Assembly (NCBI RefSeq): GCF_020524765.1
Contig: NZ_JAIVLR010000001.1
Location: forward strand, 868,001 to 932,000
Direction of reading: 5' to 3'
Origin: Qipengyuania gaetbuli
Lineage (GTDB): Bacteria; Pseudomonadota; Alphaproteobacteria; Sphingomonadales; Sphingomonadaceae
DNA: 64,000 nucleotides
Shown: positions 8,121-19,782 of the stretch, piece by piece
How positions within the stretch are numbered: position 1 is the stretch's first letter
How the letters are laid out: every line of letters starts with the position of its first letter
Made by a program: the position numbers and the translations under genes
Notes under the pieces: model-generated
Seen by the model: the letters and a program-made list of their open reading frames with translations, nothing else
What the model was told of the DNA's origin: nothing
Database searches by the model: none

Positions 8121-8813
8121 TCAGATCTCGAAATTGAGGCGGTAGCCCGGCCGGTAGAAGAGCGTGATGTCGGTAACCGACCGGTCGCCGAACCAGGTCG
8201 TGCGGTCCATCGTGAACAGCGCTTCGCCGGCAGCCGTCCCGAACAGTTCGGCAAGGCGTTCGTCGCCCACGCTGGCGGACAGGGCGACTTCCCCGCGGGA
8301 AAAGGGCACCGTGCGCACGAGCCATTCGTTCGCGCTCGTTGCGGCAAGGTCGGCATCGGCGAATTCGGGCACGGTTTCCAGGTTCACCCAGCGCCGTTCG
8401 AAAGCAAAGGCCTTGCCGTCGGCCAGGTGAAGGCTCTCGAGAAAGGCACAGCGCTGGTCGGGGCCAAGCCGCATTCTATCGCGCAAGGCGGCAGGCGGCT
8501 TGCGCTGTTCGCGCCGCAGGACGCGGTGGGCGTATTCCTGCCCCGCCCCCTCCACCTGCTCGCGCAGGATCGGTATGCTGACCTGCGCCTGCCTTGCCGG
8601 GAGCGGGCGCACGCGGGTCCCGCCCTTGCGCTTGCGCTCGACGATGCCTTCTTCGGCAAGGGCCTGCAGGGCGCGGTTCACCGTGGTGCGCGAACAGCCG
8701 TATTCCTCGGCGAATTCGACCTCGCCCGGGATCAGTTCGCCCAGCTTCCATTCGCCGGCCACGATCCGGTCCCTGATCGCCTCGCGAATGCCGGAATGGG
8801 TCGCGCTGTTCAC
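8121..8813 (-). CDS. hutC: histidine utilisation repressor HutC (GntR/UTRA family)
   Basis: A 230-aa regulator that represses the hut genes until urocanate binds. The N-terminal GntR winged helix-turn-helix (about 5-72) contains FAEEYGCSRTTVNRALQAL. The C-terminal UTRA ligand domain (about 85-230) ends FYRPGYRLNFEI, as in HutC-type proteins. It starts at GTG, which overlaps the hutF stop as GTGA, so the two are co-translated. Its likely operator is the palindrome at 10202-10219. The open frame extends further upstream inside hutF, but that part is only a shadow. Confidence 0.92.
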   Translation of the reverse strand: MNSATHSGIREAIRDRIVAGEWKLGELIPGEVEFAEEYGCSRTTVNRALQALAEEGIVERKRKGGTRVRPLPARQAQVSIPILREQVEGAGQEYAHRVLRREQRKPPAALRDRMRLGPDQRCAFLESLHLADGKAFAFERRWVNLETVPEFADADLAATSANEWLVRTVPFSRGEVALSASVGDERLAELFGTAAGEALFTMDRTTWFGDRSVTDITLFYRPGYRLNFEI

Positions 8814-10180
8814 AGGGCCTGCCTCAAGCGGGTCATGGTCCGGTGGAAGCGCTCGCGGACGCGCCCTGCGCCGATATGTTGCCCGCCTGTGACGATGTGA
8901 CGCCCTGCGGACCACACGTCGCTGACCGCGCGTTCCTCCGCCCCGAATATCCAGCTGTCGAGGCGCGTGTCCGCGTCCGCCCAGTCGAGGAAGGGAATGT
9001 CGTCGCGCAGCGCCACCAGATCGGCCAGCCGGCCCGCCTCGATTGCGCCCGCCGGCCGCCCGATCGCCTGCGCCCCGCCACTTGCAGCGCGTTCCAGCAG
9101 GTTGCGCCCATTCGAACGCACCTCGTCGCTCGCCAGCACGGTCCGCTGGCGGTGGAGCAGGCGCTGCGAGACTTCCAGCATCCGCAGTTCCTCGGTCACC
9201 GAAAGGCGAATGTTCGAATCCGAGCCCAGTCCGAACCGTCCGCCGTGCTGAAGATAGTCGCGGGCCGGGAAGATGCCGTCGCCAAGGTTCGCCTCGGTCG
9301 TCGGGCAAAGTCCGGCAACCGCGCCCGAGGCGGCAAGGTCGCGCACCTCGCCATCGTCGACATGGGTCGCGTGGATCAGGCACCAACGCTCGTCGACCGG
9401 CATCGAATCGAGCAGCCAGCGAACCGGCCGCGCGCCGAGGAACTGTTCAACCTCCTCGACCTCCTTCACCTGCTCAGCGGCATGAATGTGGACCGGCCCC
9501 GTGGGACAGAGCGCAAGGCAGGAATCAAGTCCTTCGCGGTCGACCGCCCGCAGCGAATGTGGCGCAACGCCGAGACGGAAATCGGACGGCATGCCCGTCG
9601 CCGCATCGGCGATCCTCGCATAGAGCGCCTCGAATTGCGCAATGTCGCAGCCGAAGCGGGACTGGCCCTGGTTGAGAGGCCGCCGGTCCAGCCCCCCATG
9701 CGTATAGAGAACCGGCAGATGCGTCAGGCCGATGCCGGTCTCGTTTGCAGCGGCAAAGATGCCGAGCGAAGTTTGCGCAGGATCGTCGTACCGCGCGCCT
9801 CCGGGACGATGGTGGACATAATGGAATTCCGCCGAGGCGGTGTAGCCCGCCTCCGCCATCTCCACCTGCACCAGCGCTGCGATTGCCTCGATATCTTCCG
9901 GACTGAGCACCTCGAGGAAGCGGTACATGACCTGCCGCCAGGTCCAGAAATCGTCCGTCCCGCTAGGGCCGCGCCGCTCTGCCAGCCCCGCCATCGCGCG
10001 CTGGAAACTGTGCGTGTGGAGATTGGCGAGGCCGGGCACCAGCGTGCCCACGGCAGACGCCGCATCGAAGCCTTCCTGCGAAACGCCCGTAATGCGCCCC
10101 GCATCGTCCCAGCTCACCACACCGTCCGCCACCCAGCCGGATGGGGTGAGAATCTGCCGCGCTGACAATCTGCCGGTCAT
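8810..10180 (-). CDS. hutF: formimidoylglutamate deiminase HutF
   Basis: A 456-aa cytosolic amidohydrolase that deaminates N-formimidoyl-L-glutamate to N-formyl-L-glutamate and ammonia. The metal-binding NLHTHSFQRAM is at about 53-63. The start at 10180 (MTGRLSARQ) has AAGGTG just upstream; an ATG at 10222 would fall inside the operator and is not preferred. HutF plus HutG define the five-step histidine pathway that ends in glutamate plus formate. It is transcribed divergently from hutI and coupled to hutC. Confidence 0.93.
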   Translation of the reverse strand: MTGRLSARQILTPSGWVADGVVSWDDAGRITGVSQEGFDAASAVGTLVPGLANLHTHSFQRAMAGLAERRGPSGTDDFWTWRQVMYRFLEVLSPEDIEAIAALVQVEMAEAGYTASAEFHYVHHRPGGARYDDPAQTSLGIFAAANETGIGLTHLPVLYTHGGLDRRPLNQGQSRFGCDIAQFEALYARIADAATGMPSDFRLGVAPHSLRAVDREGLDSCLALCPTGPVHIHAAEQVKEVEEVEQFLGARPVRWLLDSMPVDERWCLIHATHVDDGEVRDLAASGAVAGLCPTTEANLGDGIFPARDYLQHGGRFGLGSDSNIRLSVTEELRMLEVSQRLLHRQRTVLASDEVRSNGRNLLERAASGGAQAIGRPAGAIEAGRLADLVALRDDIPFLDWADADTRLDSWIFGAEERAVSDVWSAGRHIVTGGQHIGAGRVRERFHRTMTRLRQAL

Positions 10181-10201
10181 CGCACCTTGCGCCTTTTCGC
10201 T

Positions 10202-10219
10202 ATTATGTGCATACATAAT
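10202..10219. promoter_or_regulatory. probable HutC operator
   Basis: The 18-bp palindrome ATTATGTGCATACATAAT has perfect 7-bp arms (ATTATGT/ACATAAT) around GCAT. It lies in the 65-base gap between divergent hutF and hutI, beside the gene for a GntR/UTRA repressor. AT-rich palindromes of this type are the known HutC targets. No second copy was noticed near hutH or hutU. Confidence 0.75.
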
Positions 10220-10245
10220 CACGAAGGGAAGGTATTGGCAAGGCC

Positions 10246-11460
10246 ATGAGCGAGCGAGTCTATTCGGGCTGCACGGCAGTGACCATGGCCGGGGATGCGC
10301 CCTACGGCCTGATCGAGGACGCAGCGATCGTCACCACCGCGGGACGGATCGTGTGGGTCGGCCGCAACCGGGACTTGCCGGGCTGGTGCGCGCATATTCC
10401 GAACATCGGCCTCGGAGGTGCGCTGGTCACTCCCGCACTTATCGATTGCCACACGCATCTCGTGTTCGGCGGCGACCGGTCGAAGGAATTCGCCATGCGC
10501 CTGTCGGGCGCGACCTATGAGGAAATCGCCCGGGCAGGTGGCGGGATCCGTTCGACGGTCGGCGCCACGCGCACCGCCAGCGATGACGAATTGCTTGCAG
10601 GCGCGCTTCGCCGGGTGGACGACCTGCTGGCCGACGGGGTTGCGGTCATTGAAGTGAAATCGGGCTACGGCCTGACGATCGAGGACGAAATGCGCATGCT
10701 GCAGGTGGCGCGCCGCATCGAACAGCATCGCCCGGTCCGTATCCGCACCACCTGGCTCGCCGCGCATGCCCTGCCCGCCGAATATGCCGACCGGGCCGAC
10801 GACTATGTCGCAGACGTCGCGATCGAAGGGCTGAAGCGCGCGCACCAAGAAGGGCTGGTCGATGCGGTCGACGGCTTTTGCGAAGGCATCGGCTTCACGC
10901 CCCACCAGATGCGCCGCGTGTTCGAAGCGGCAAGCGAGCTGGGCTTGCCGGTCAAGCTGCATGCCGAACAGCTGAGCGACCTTAAAGGCGCGGTCCTGGC
11001 TGCCGAATTCGGCGCGCTTTCCGCTGACCACCTCGAATATCTCGCGCCCGAGGATGCACACCACCTCGCCCGCAGCGGCACGGTCGCCGTCCTGCTGCCG
11101 GGGGCATACTTCGCGCTGCGCGAAACGAAACTGCCGCCTGTCGAGGCGCTGCGCGAACACGGCGTGCGCATGGCGGTCGCAACCGACGCCAACCCCGGCA
11201 GTTCGCCGCTGTCCTCGCTGCGCCTCGCGATGGGCATGGCCTGCACGCAGTTCCGCCTGACGCCGGAAGAGGCGCTGGCCGGTGCCACGCGCAATGCCGC
11301 CGCCGCGCTCGGCCTCGAAAAGGATTACGGGACGATCGAGCTCGGCAAGCGCACCGAGCTTGCAGTGTGGGATGCCCCCGGCCCCGACTTCCTTAGCTAC
11401 TGGCTCGGCGGCGATCTCCTGCGCGGCCGGATCATCCACGGAGAATTCCATGAGCGTTGA
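10246..11460 (+). CDS. hutI: imidazolonepropionase HutI
   Basis: A 404-aa metal-dependent amidohydrolase that opens the ring of 4-imidazolone-5-propanoate to give N-formimidoyl-L-glutamate. The metal site [16 protein letters not shown] is at about 68-83, and HAEQLSD and [10 protein letters not shown] follow later, as in all HutI proteins. It is first gene of the rightward hut operon behind the probable HutC operator. The last 11 bases overlap hutH. Confidence 0.96.
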   Translation: MSERVYSGCTAVTMAGDAPYGLIEDAAIVTTAGRIVWVGRNRDLPGWCAHIPNIGLGGALVTPALIDCHTHLVFGGDRSKEFAMRLSGATYEEIARAGGGIRSTVGATRTASDDELLAGALRRVDDLLADGVAVIEVKSGYGLTIEDEMRMLQVARRIEQHRPVRIRTTWLAAHALPAEYADRADDYVADVAIEGLKRAHQEGLVDAVDGFCEGIGFTPHQMRRVFEAASELGLPVKLHAEQLSDLKGAVLAAEFGALSADHLEYLAPEDAHHLARSGTVAVLLPGAYFALRETKLPPVEALREHGVRMAVATDANPGSSPLSSLRLAMGMACTQFRLTPEEALAGATRNAAAALGLEKDYGTIELGKRTELAVWDAPGPDFLSYWLGGDLLRGRIIHGEFHER

Positions 11461-12985
11461 ACTCGTGCCCGGTGCGGTCAGCCTGGCCGAACTCGAACAC
11501 CTGTTCCGCACCGGATCGGCCTTCCATGTCTCGGGCGAGGCGATGGCCGATGTCGCGGGTGCGGTCGAACGGCTTGAGAAGGCCGTCGCGAGCGGCGGCG
11601 CGCTGTACGGGGTGAACACCGGCTTCGGCAAACTGGCCAGCGTGCGCATCGCCGATGGTGACCTCGCCACGCTCCAGCGCAATATCGTGCTCTCGCACAG
11701 CGCCGGCTTCGGCAAGCCGCTGTCGCCCGAGATTGTCCGCCTCGTCATCGCGCTGAAGTGCATCTCGCTCGGCCGCGGCGCTTCGGCGGTGAGGCCGGTG
11801 GTGATCGAGCGTCTGCAGCAGATGGTCGCCTGGGATGTCATTCCGGTGGTCCCCGAAAAGGGTTCGGTCGGCGCATCGGGCGATCTTGCCCCGCTCGCCC
11901 ATATCGCCGCCGTGCTGATCGGAGAGGGCGAGGCCTTCTACAAGGGCGAGCGCATGGCCGCAGGCAAGGCGATGCAGCTGGCCGGCTTCGAGCCGGTGGA
12001 ACTGCAAGCCAAGGAAGGCCTCGCGCTGCTCAACGGCACGCAGGTTTCGACCGCGCTCGCGCTGGCGGGGCTGTTCGATGCCTGGCGCCTCTCGGTCAAT
12101 TCGCTGGTGACGACCGCGCTGTCGGTCGATGCCGCGATGGGCTCCTCGGCACCCTTCCGCGACGAGATCCATACGCTGCGCGGTCACCGCGGTCAGGTCG
12201 ACGCAGCGCGGATCGTGCGCGGCCTGCTCGAAGGATCGGAAATCCGCGAGAGCCATCTCGAAGACGATTTGCGCGTGCAGGATCCCTATTGCCTGCGCTG
12301 TGCCCCGCAGGTCGTCGGGGCCTGCCTCGACCAGCTGCGCCATTGTGCGCAGGTCCTGACGACCGAAGCCAATGCGGTGACCGACAACCCGCTGGTCCTG
12401 TCTTGCGGCGAGGTGGTTTCGGGCGGCAATTTCCACGCCGAACCCGTTGGCCTTGCCGCCGATGCCATCGCGCTCGCCATTTCGGAAGTCGGCAGCATCG
12501 CGCAGCGGCGCGTCGCCCTGCTGGTCGATCCTTCGCTCAGCTTCGGCCTGCCTGCCTTCCTCTCCGCCGATCCCGGCCTCCAGTCCGGCCTGATGATCGC
12601 GGAGGTTACCTCGGCCGCGATCATGAGCGAGAACCGCGCGCTGGCCAACCCGCGCACGGTGGATTCGACGCCGACCTCGGCCAACCAGGAAGACCATGTC
12701 TCCATGGCCTGCCATGCCGGGCGCCGCCTGCTCGAAATGAACGAGAACCTCGCCGCCATCCTCGGCATCGAGGCACTGTCGGCCGTGCAGGGCATCGAGT
12801 ATCGCGCCCCGCTGCGCACCAGCAGCGCGCTGCAGGCCGTCATCGCCCGCGTGCGCGACGCTTCGCCGACCCTCGACAGCGATCGGCAGGTCGACGGCGA
12901 CATCGCGGCGGCGGCACTCTTGCTCGCCTCCGGCCCGCTCGCGCCCGAGGTCGAGGGGGCCTCGATCGGCGAGGCGCTGGCGTGA
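11450..12985 (+). CDS. hutH: histidine ammonia-lyase HutH
   Basis: A 511-aa cytosolic enzyme that removes ammonia from L-histidine to give urocanate, the inducer and first intermediate. The ASG tripeptide that cyclises to the MIO prosthetic group is at 142-144 in [14 protein letters not shown]. The ATG at 11450 gives the standard family length of about 510 aa; the longer open frame upstream lies in hutI. Its TGA overlaps the hutG start as GTGA. Confidence 0.97.
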   Translation: MSVELVPGAVSLAELEHLFRTGSAFHVSGEAMADVAGAVERLEKAVASGGALYGVNTGFGKLASVRIADGDLATLQRNIVLSHSAGFGKPLSPEIVRLVIALKCISLGRGASAVRPVVIERLQQMVAWDVIPVVPEKGSVGASGDLAPLAHIAAVLIGEGEAFYKGERMAAGKAMQLAGFEPVELQAKEGLALLNGTQVSTALALAGLFDAWRLSVNSLVTTALSVDAAMGSSAPFRDEIHTLRGHRGQVDAARIVRGLLEGSEIRESHLEDDLRVQDPYCLRCAPQVVGACLDQLRHCAQVLTTEANAVTDNPLVLSCGEVVSGGNFHAEPVGLAADAIALAISEVGSIAQRRVALLVDPSLSFGLPAFLSADPGLQSGLMIAEVTSAAIMSENRALANPRTVDSTPTSANQEDHVSMACHAGRRLLEMNENLAAILGIEALSAVQGIEYRAPLRTSSALQAVIARVRDASPTLDSDRQVDGDIAAAALLLASGPLAPEVEGASIGEALA

Positions 12986-13769
12986 CACCGGTCACACTTG
13001 TCAGGGGCACTTCGCCCATAGTTCTCGCCCAGCCCCATTCGGGCACCTGGCTGCCGGACGAGGTAACAGAGGCGCTCGAACCGTCAGCACGCGCGCTGGT
13101 CGATACCGACTGGCGCATCCCGGAACTCTACGAGGGGCTGCTGCCTGATGCGACAGTCGTGCGCGCCGAGTTCAACCGCTACGTGATCGACGCGAACCGG
13201 CCGCCGGACGATACCTCGCTCTACCCGGGTCAGAACACCACGGGTCTTGTCCCGTTGCATGATTTCGATGGCCTCCCGATCTGGCGCTGTGCGCCCGACG
13301 AGGCAGAGACGGCGCGCAGGCTCGCCCTCTACCATGCCCCCTATCACGAGGCGCTGCGCGGAGAGCTGGAGCGAGTGAAAGCGCAGCACGGCTTCGCCGT
13401 CCTCTATGACTGCCATTCGATCCGGTCCGAGGCACCCTACCTGTTCGACGGAATACTGCCCGACCTCAACATCGGCACGAATTCCGGCGCGGCCTGCTCG
13501 GCTGCAATTGAACGTGCGGTCGAGCGCGCCTGCAAGGAGACGGATGGCTTCACATCGGTCCTCAACGGCCGGTTCAAGGGTGGGTGGACGACGCGCCATT
13601 ATGGCCAGCCGGACATGGGCGTGCACGCGGTCCAGATGGAGATCGCGCAAAGCGCCTATCTGGAAACCGAAGCCCCGCCCTTTGCCCTTTCGCATGAAAA
13701 ATCGGCGCGCCTACGCGCGGTCCTCGCCCGCGTATTCGCTGCCATCGAAGACAGTTTTGGAGAGATTGC

Positions 13770-13773
<4 letters not shown>
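12982..13773 (+). CDS. hutG: N-formylglutamate deformylase HutG
   Basis: A 263-aa zinc-dependent amidohydrolase that splits N-formyl-L-glutamate into glutamate and formate, the last pathway step. [10 protein letters not shown] near the N-terminus, [11 protein letters not shown] in the middle and the [11 protein letters not shown] block are typical of the N-formylglutamate amidohydrolase family. The start is the GTG that overlaps the hutH stop, and its own TGA overlaps the hutU ATG. The chain of overlaps implies strictly coupled expression. Confidence 0.94.
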
Positions 13774-15443
<1,670 letters not shown>

Positions 15444-15460
15444 TCTCTGGCATAAGCCTT

Positions 15461-15487
15461 CCCGGCAGTGTTAGGGACACTGCCGGG
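15461..15487 (+). promoter_or_regulatory. 11-bp perfect hairpin covering the acs ribosome binding site
   Basis: CCCGGCAGTGT (15461-15471) pairs perfectly with ACACTGCCGGG (15477-15487) around a five-base loop. The 3' arm runs into GGGAGAG, the ribosome binding site of the acetyl-CoA synthetase gene starting at 15498. No T-run follows, so it is not a standard terminator. It may limit acs translation or halt hut read-through. Confidence 0.6.
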
Positions 15488-15497
15488 AGAGATGCCG

Positions 15498-17447
<1,950 letters not shown>

Positions 17448-17558
17448 GATTTTTGCGACGAGTTGAGGGAACCGGGCAAATCCTCCCTCGTTTCGGAAAT
17501 ACCACCCCCCAAGTCGTGGCGGTGCGCGGAATAGCATTCCCTGCGACCTCCACTACAG

Positions 17559-17600
17559 AGCCCCTTTCCGCCCGGCAAAACGCGCGGAAAGGGGCTTTTT
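17559..17600 (+). terminator. rho-independent terminator after acs
   Basis: AGCCCCTTTCCGC (17559-17571) pairs perfectly over 13 bp with GCGGAAAGGGGCT (17584-17596) and is followed by a T-run (17596-17600). It lies 112 bases past the acs stop, leaving a short untranslated or independently transcribed segment at 17448-17558. Confidence 0.9.
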
Positions 17601-17631
17601 GTTTGGGCCGACAGGTGGCACGCTGGCGCGC

Positions 17632-18660
17632 ATGACCAAGCACCTGATTTCGCTCGCCGCGATGCTCGCCCTTGCCGCCCCTCTCGCCGCGCAGGAGGAA
17701 CCGCAGGGCGCGCCTTCGCCGAACGAGATCGTCGCAAAGGCCGATGCAAAGGAATGGATCGCCATCCCCGCCGAAGACCTGCTGGTCATGACCCTCGCCC
17801 CTGCCGCCGACGGCTCTGCGCGAAAGGTCGTCATCCAGCTCATGCCCGCGCCCTTCAGCCAGGGCTGGGTCGAGAACATTCGCACTCTCGCCCGCGCGAA
17901 ATGGTACGACAGTATCGCGGTGAACCGGGTGCAGGACAATTACGTCGTCCAGTGGGGCGATCCCAATTACGACAATCCGGAAAGCGAGGGGGCTGCCAAA
18001 CCGCTGCCCGATGGGCTGAAGGTGATGGACGAGAGCGCCTATGTTGAGCAGCAGGTGAGCAAGGCCGACATCGACCGGTATGCCATCATGCATCCTCCAG
18101 GATCGATGCAGGACAATTACGCGCCGACCACCTATTTCGATCGCGGCTGGCCTCTTGCCAGCGACCTAGAGAACGCCTGGCCCGTCCACTGCTATGGCAT
18201 GGTAGGCGTTGGCCGGAACTATTCTCCGGATACGGGCTCGGGCGCAGAACTCTACACGGTGATCGGCCACGCACCGCGCCACCTCGACCGCAACATCGCG
18301 CTGGTCGGACGCATCGTCGAAGGGATGGAACACCTGTCCTCGCTTCCCCGCGGCACCGGCGCCCTCGGCTTCTACTCAGAAGCGGAGGCTGGCCTGCGCA
18401 CTCCGATCCTCTCGGTTCGCGTTGCCGCCGACCTGCCTGAAGGCGAGCGTCCCCGCTTCGAGTACCTCGACACGGGCACAGGCCGCTTTGCGGTAGAGAA
18501 GCCCGGTCAGGCTTCGCGGGATGACAGCGCCTGGTTCGAGACGAGCTTCGCCCGCTACGCCGAGGCGCGCGCCAATCGCCGTGATCCCTTCTTCATCGTC
18601 CCGGCGGGCGGTGCGGACATCTGCAACATCCCCATTCCCATCCGCCGCGCGGGCGAGTGA
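17632..18660 (+). CDS. periplasmic cyclophilin-type peptidyl-prolyl isomerase
   Basis: A 342-aa exported protein that should isomerise Xaa-Pro bonds during folding in the periplasm. The signal peptide spans 1-20 (MTKHLISLAAMLALAAPLAA). The cyclophilin core starts near residue 55, with NRVQDNYVVQWGDPNYDNP as its conserved substrate-pocket block. The C-terminal half (about 190-340) is longer than a minimal cyclophilin, as in sphingomonad homologues. The start at 17632 gives a clean signal peptide. The stop overlaps the next gene (GTGA). Confidence 0.82.
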   Translation: MTKHLISLAAMLALAAPLAAQEEPQGAPSPNEIVAKADAKEWIAIPAEDLLVMTLAPAADGSARKVVIQLMPAPFSQGWVENIRTLARAKWYDSIAVNRVQDNYVVQWGDPNYDNPESEGAAKPLPDGLKVMDESAYVEQQVSKADIDRYAIMHPPGSMQDNYAPTTYFDRGWPLASDLENAWPVHCYGMVGVGRNYSPDTGSGAELYTVIGHAPRHLDRNIALVGRIVEGMEHLSSLPRGTGALGFYSEAEAGLRTPILSVRVAADLPEGERPRFEYLDTGTGRFAVEKPGQASRDDSAWFETSFARYAEARANRRDPFFIVPAGGADICNIPIPIRRAGE

Positions 18661-18974
18661 ACGATACCGTCACCTGCACCCTTCCTTTGCGCCAATGGCG
18701 CGGGGAGCGGGGCACCTATCACCTCGTGACGATCACCGGCGAAGAGGCCGCAGCCATCGCCATGCACGAACGCCTTTCGCGGCTCGAATTCGGCAGCCGC
18801 CGCGGTTTCGGCTCGGTGAAGGTCATGGCCCTGATCGGCGGAACCCGTTGGAAGACTTCGGTGTTTCCCCAGAACCGGAAGTCGGAATGGGTGCTGCTTG
18901 TGTCGAAAAAAGTGATGAAGGCCGAAGACCTCGCCGAGGGCGATGAACTCGCTCTTGAATTGGACCTGCTGTGA
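18657..18974 (+). CDS. DUF1905 domain protein
   Basis: A 105-aa cytosolic protein. The WRGERGTYHLVTITGEEA start and the GGTRWKTSVFPQNRK block followed by the VLLVSKKVMKAEDLAEGDE segment match DUF1905, a small beta-barrel fold of unknown activity. It starts with GTG overlapping the cyclophilin stop and ends overlapping the next start, so the three genes form one transcript. Confidence 0.8.
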   Translation: MNDTVTCTLPLRQWRGERGTYHLVTITGEEAAAIAMHERLSRLEFGSRRGFGSVKVMALIGGTRWKTSVFPQNRKSEWVLLVSKKVMKAEDLAEGDELALELDLL

Positions 18975-19420
18975 GCCGGGGCCAGCATCACAAGAAGCTG
19001 GCATGGATCACCGCCGGCGGCCTCGGTCTCGCGCTGGTGGCGGCCATCGTCGACTTGTCGCTCCCGCCCGGCGAAACGCTGTGGCACTTGGTCGCCGCGC
19101 CCGAGGAAGATGGCGGGTGGAAGTTCGTGGAGATCGACGGAGTAGACGTGCGGAACGACGGCTATTCGCTGGGCATCCGCTGGGGAGAGATCGTCAGTTT
19201 CAACGACGGCTGCAATTCTTGCGGCTTTGATGGCGATGAGCCGGCGGGAACCATGGGCCGGAGCATGATGTGCACGCTCCAAATATGCCAACAGCGACCA
19301 AATGACGAATTGCTCGCCCGCTTTGCTTACGGCACGCCTGAAATGCAGGTCGAGGGCGAGAGGCTGGTCCTGACCCTGCCGGGCCACCGCGCCGTGCTCG
19401 TCCGCATGCCCCGGCTCTAG
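18971..19420 (+). CDS. membrane-anchored hypothetical protein, META/HslJ-like
   Basis: A 149-aa protein with one N-terminal membrane helix (about 10-27) and a periplasmic or exported remainder. VSFNDGCNSCGF (about 76-87) resembles the GCN motif of META/HslJ domains, and further cysteines follow in MMCTLQICQQ, so disulfides are likely. The GTG start overlaps the previous stop. It converges with and overlaps the VOC gene by four bases. Function unknown. Confidence 0.6.
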   Translation: MSRGQHHKKLAWITAGGLGLALVAAIVDLSLPPGETLWHLVAAPEEDGGWKFVEIDGVDVRNDGYSLGIRWGEIVSFNDGCNSCGFDGDEPAGTMGRSMMCTLQICQQRPNDELLARFAYGTPEMQVEGERLVLTLPGHRAVLVRMPRL

Positions 19421-19782
19421 AGCTTTTCCATCAGTTCGATGCGGTTGCCGAAGGGGTCGGCAATGTCACCGCGGCGATAGCCGTCGAGCTTCTTGCCCGG
19501 CTTGAACGGGATGCCTGCCGCCTCCAGCTTGGCGACCATCGCGCCGAGGTTCTCGACCAGCAGCGCGGGGTGCGCGCGGCGGGCGGGGAGGAAGGCATCC
19601 TCCACGCCGCAGTGGATGGTAATGCCCTTGCCTTCGAACCAGCAGCCGCCGTTGACAGCGAGGTGTGCGGGCTTGGCGACTTCTTCCAGCCCCATCAGGT
19701 CGGCCCAGAATTTGCGCGCATGCGGCTCGCCCCCGTGGGGCATGGCCAGCTGCACATGGTCGATCCCGACGAGCAGGCTCAT
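19417..19782 (-). CDS. VOC family (glyoxalase/bleomycin-resistance fold) protein
   Basis: A 121-aa metal-binding-fold protein. The paired beta-alpha-beta-beta-beta modules are seen from GIDHVQLAMPHGGEPHARKFW at the N-terminus to DIADPFGNRIELME at the C-terminus; His, Glu and other acids are at typical ligand places. The substrate cannot be told. Its ATG overlaps the rsh stop (ATGA), so it is translated with the ppGpp enzyme. Confidence 0.85.
   Translation of the reverse strand: MSLLVGIDHVQLAMPHGGEPHARKFWADLMGLEEVAKPAHLAVNGGCWFEGKGITIHCGVEDAFLPARRAHPALLVENLGAMVAKLEAAGIPFKPGKKLDGYRRGDIADPFGNRIELMEKL

Noticed and set aside
11432..12988. A 518-codon frame antisense to hutH
   Set aside because: Exact antisense shadow of a complete, motif-bearing ammonia-lyase gene; product is low-complexity and matches no family.
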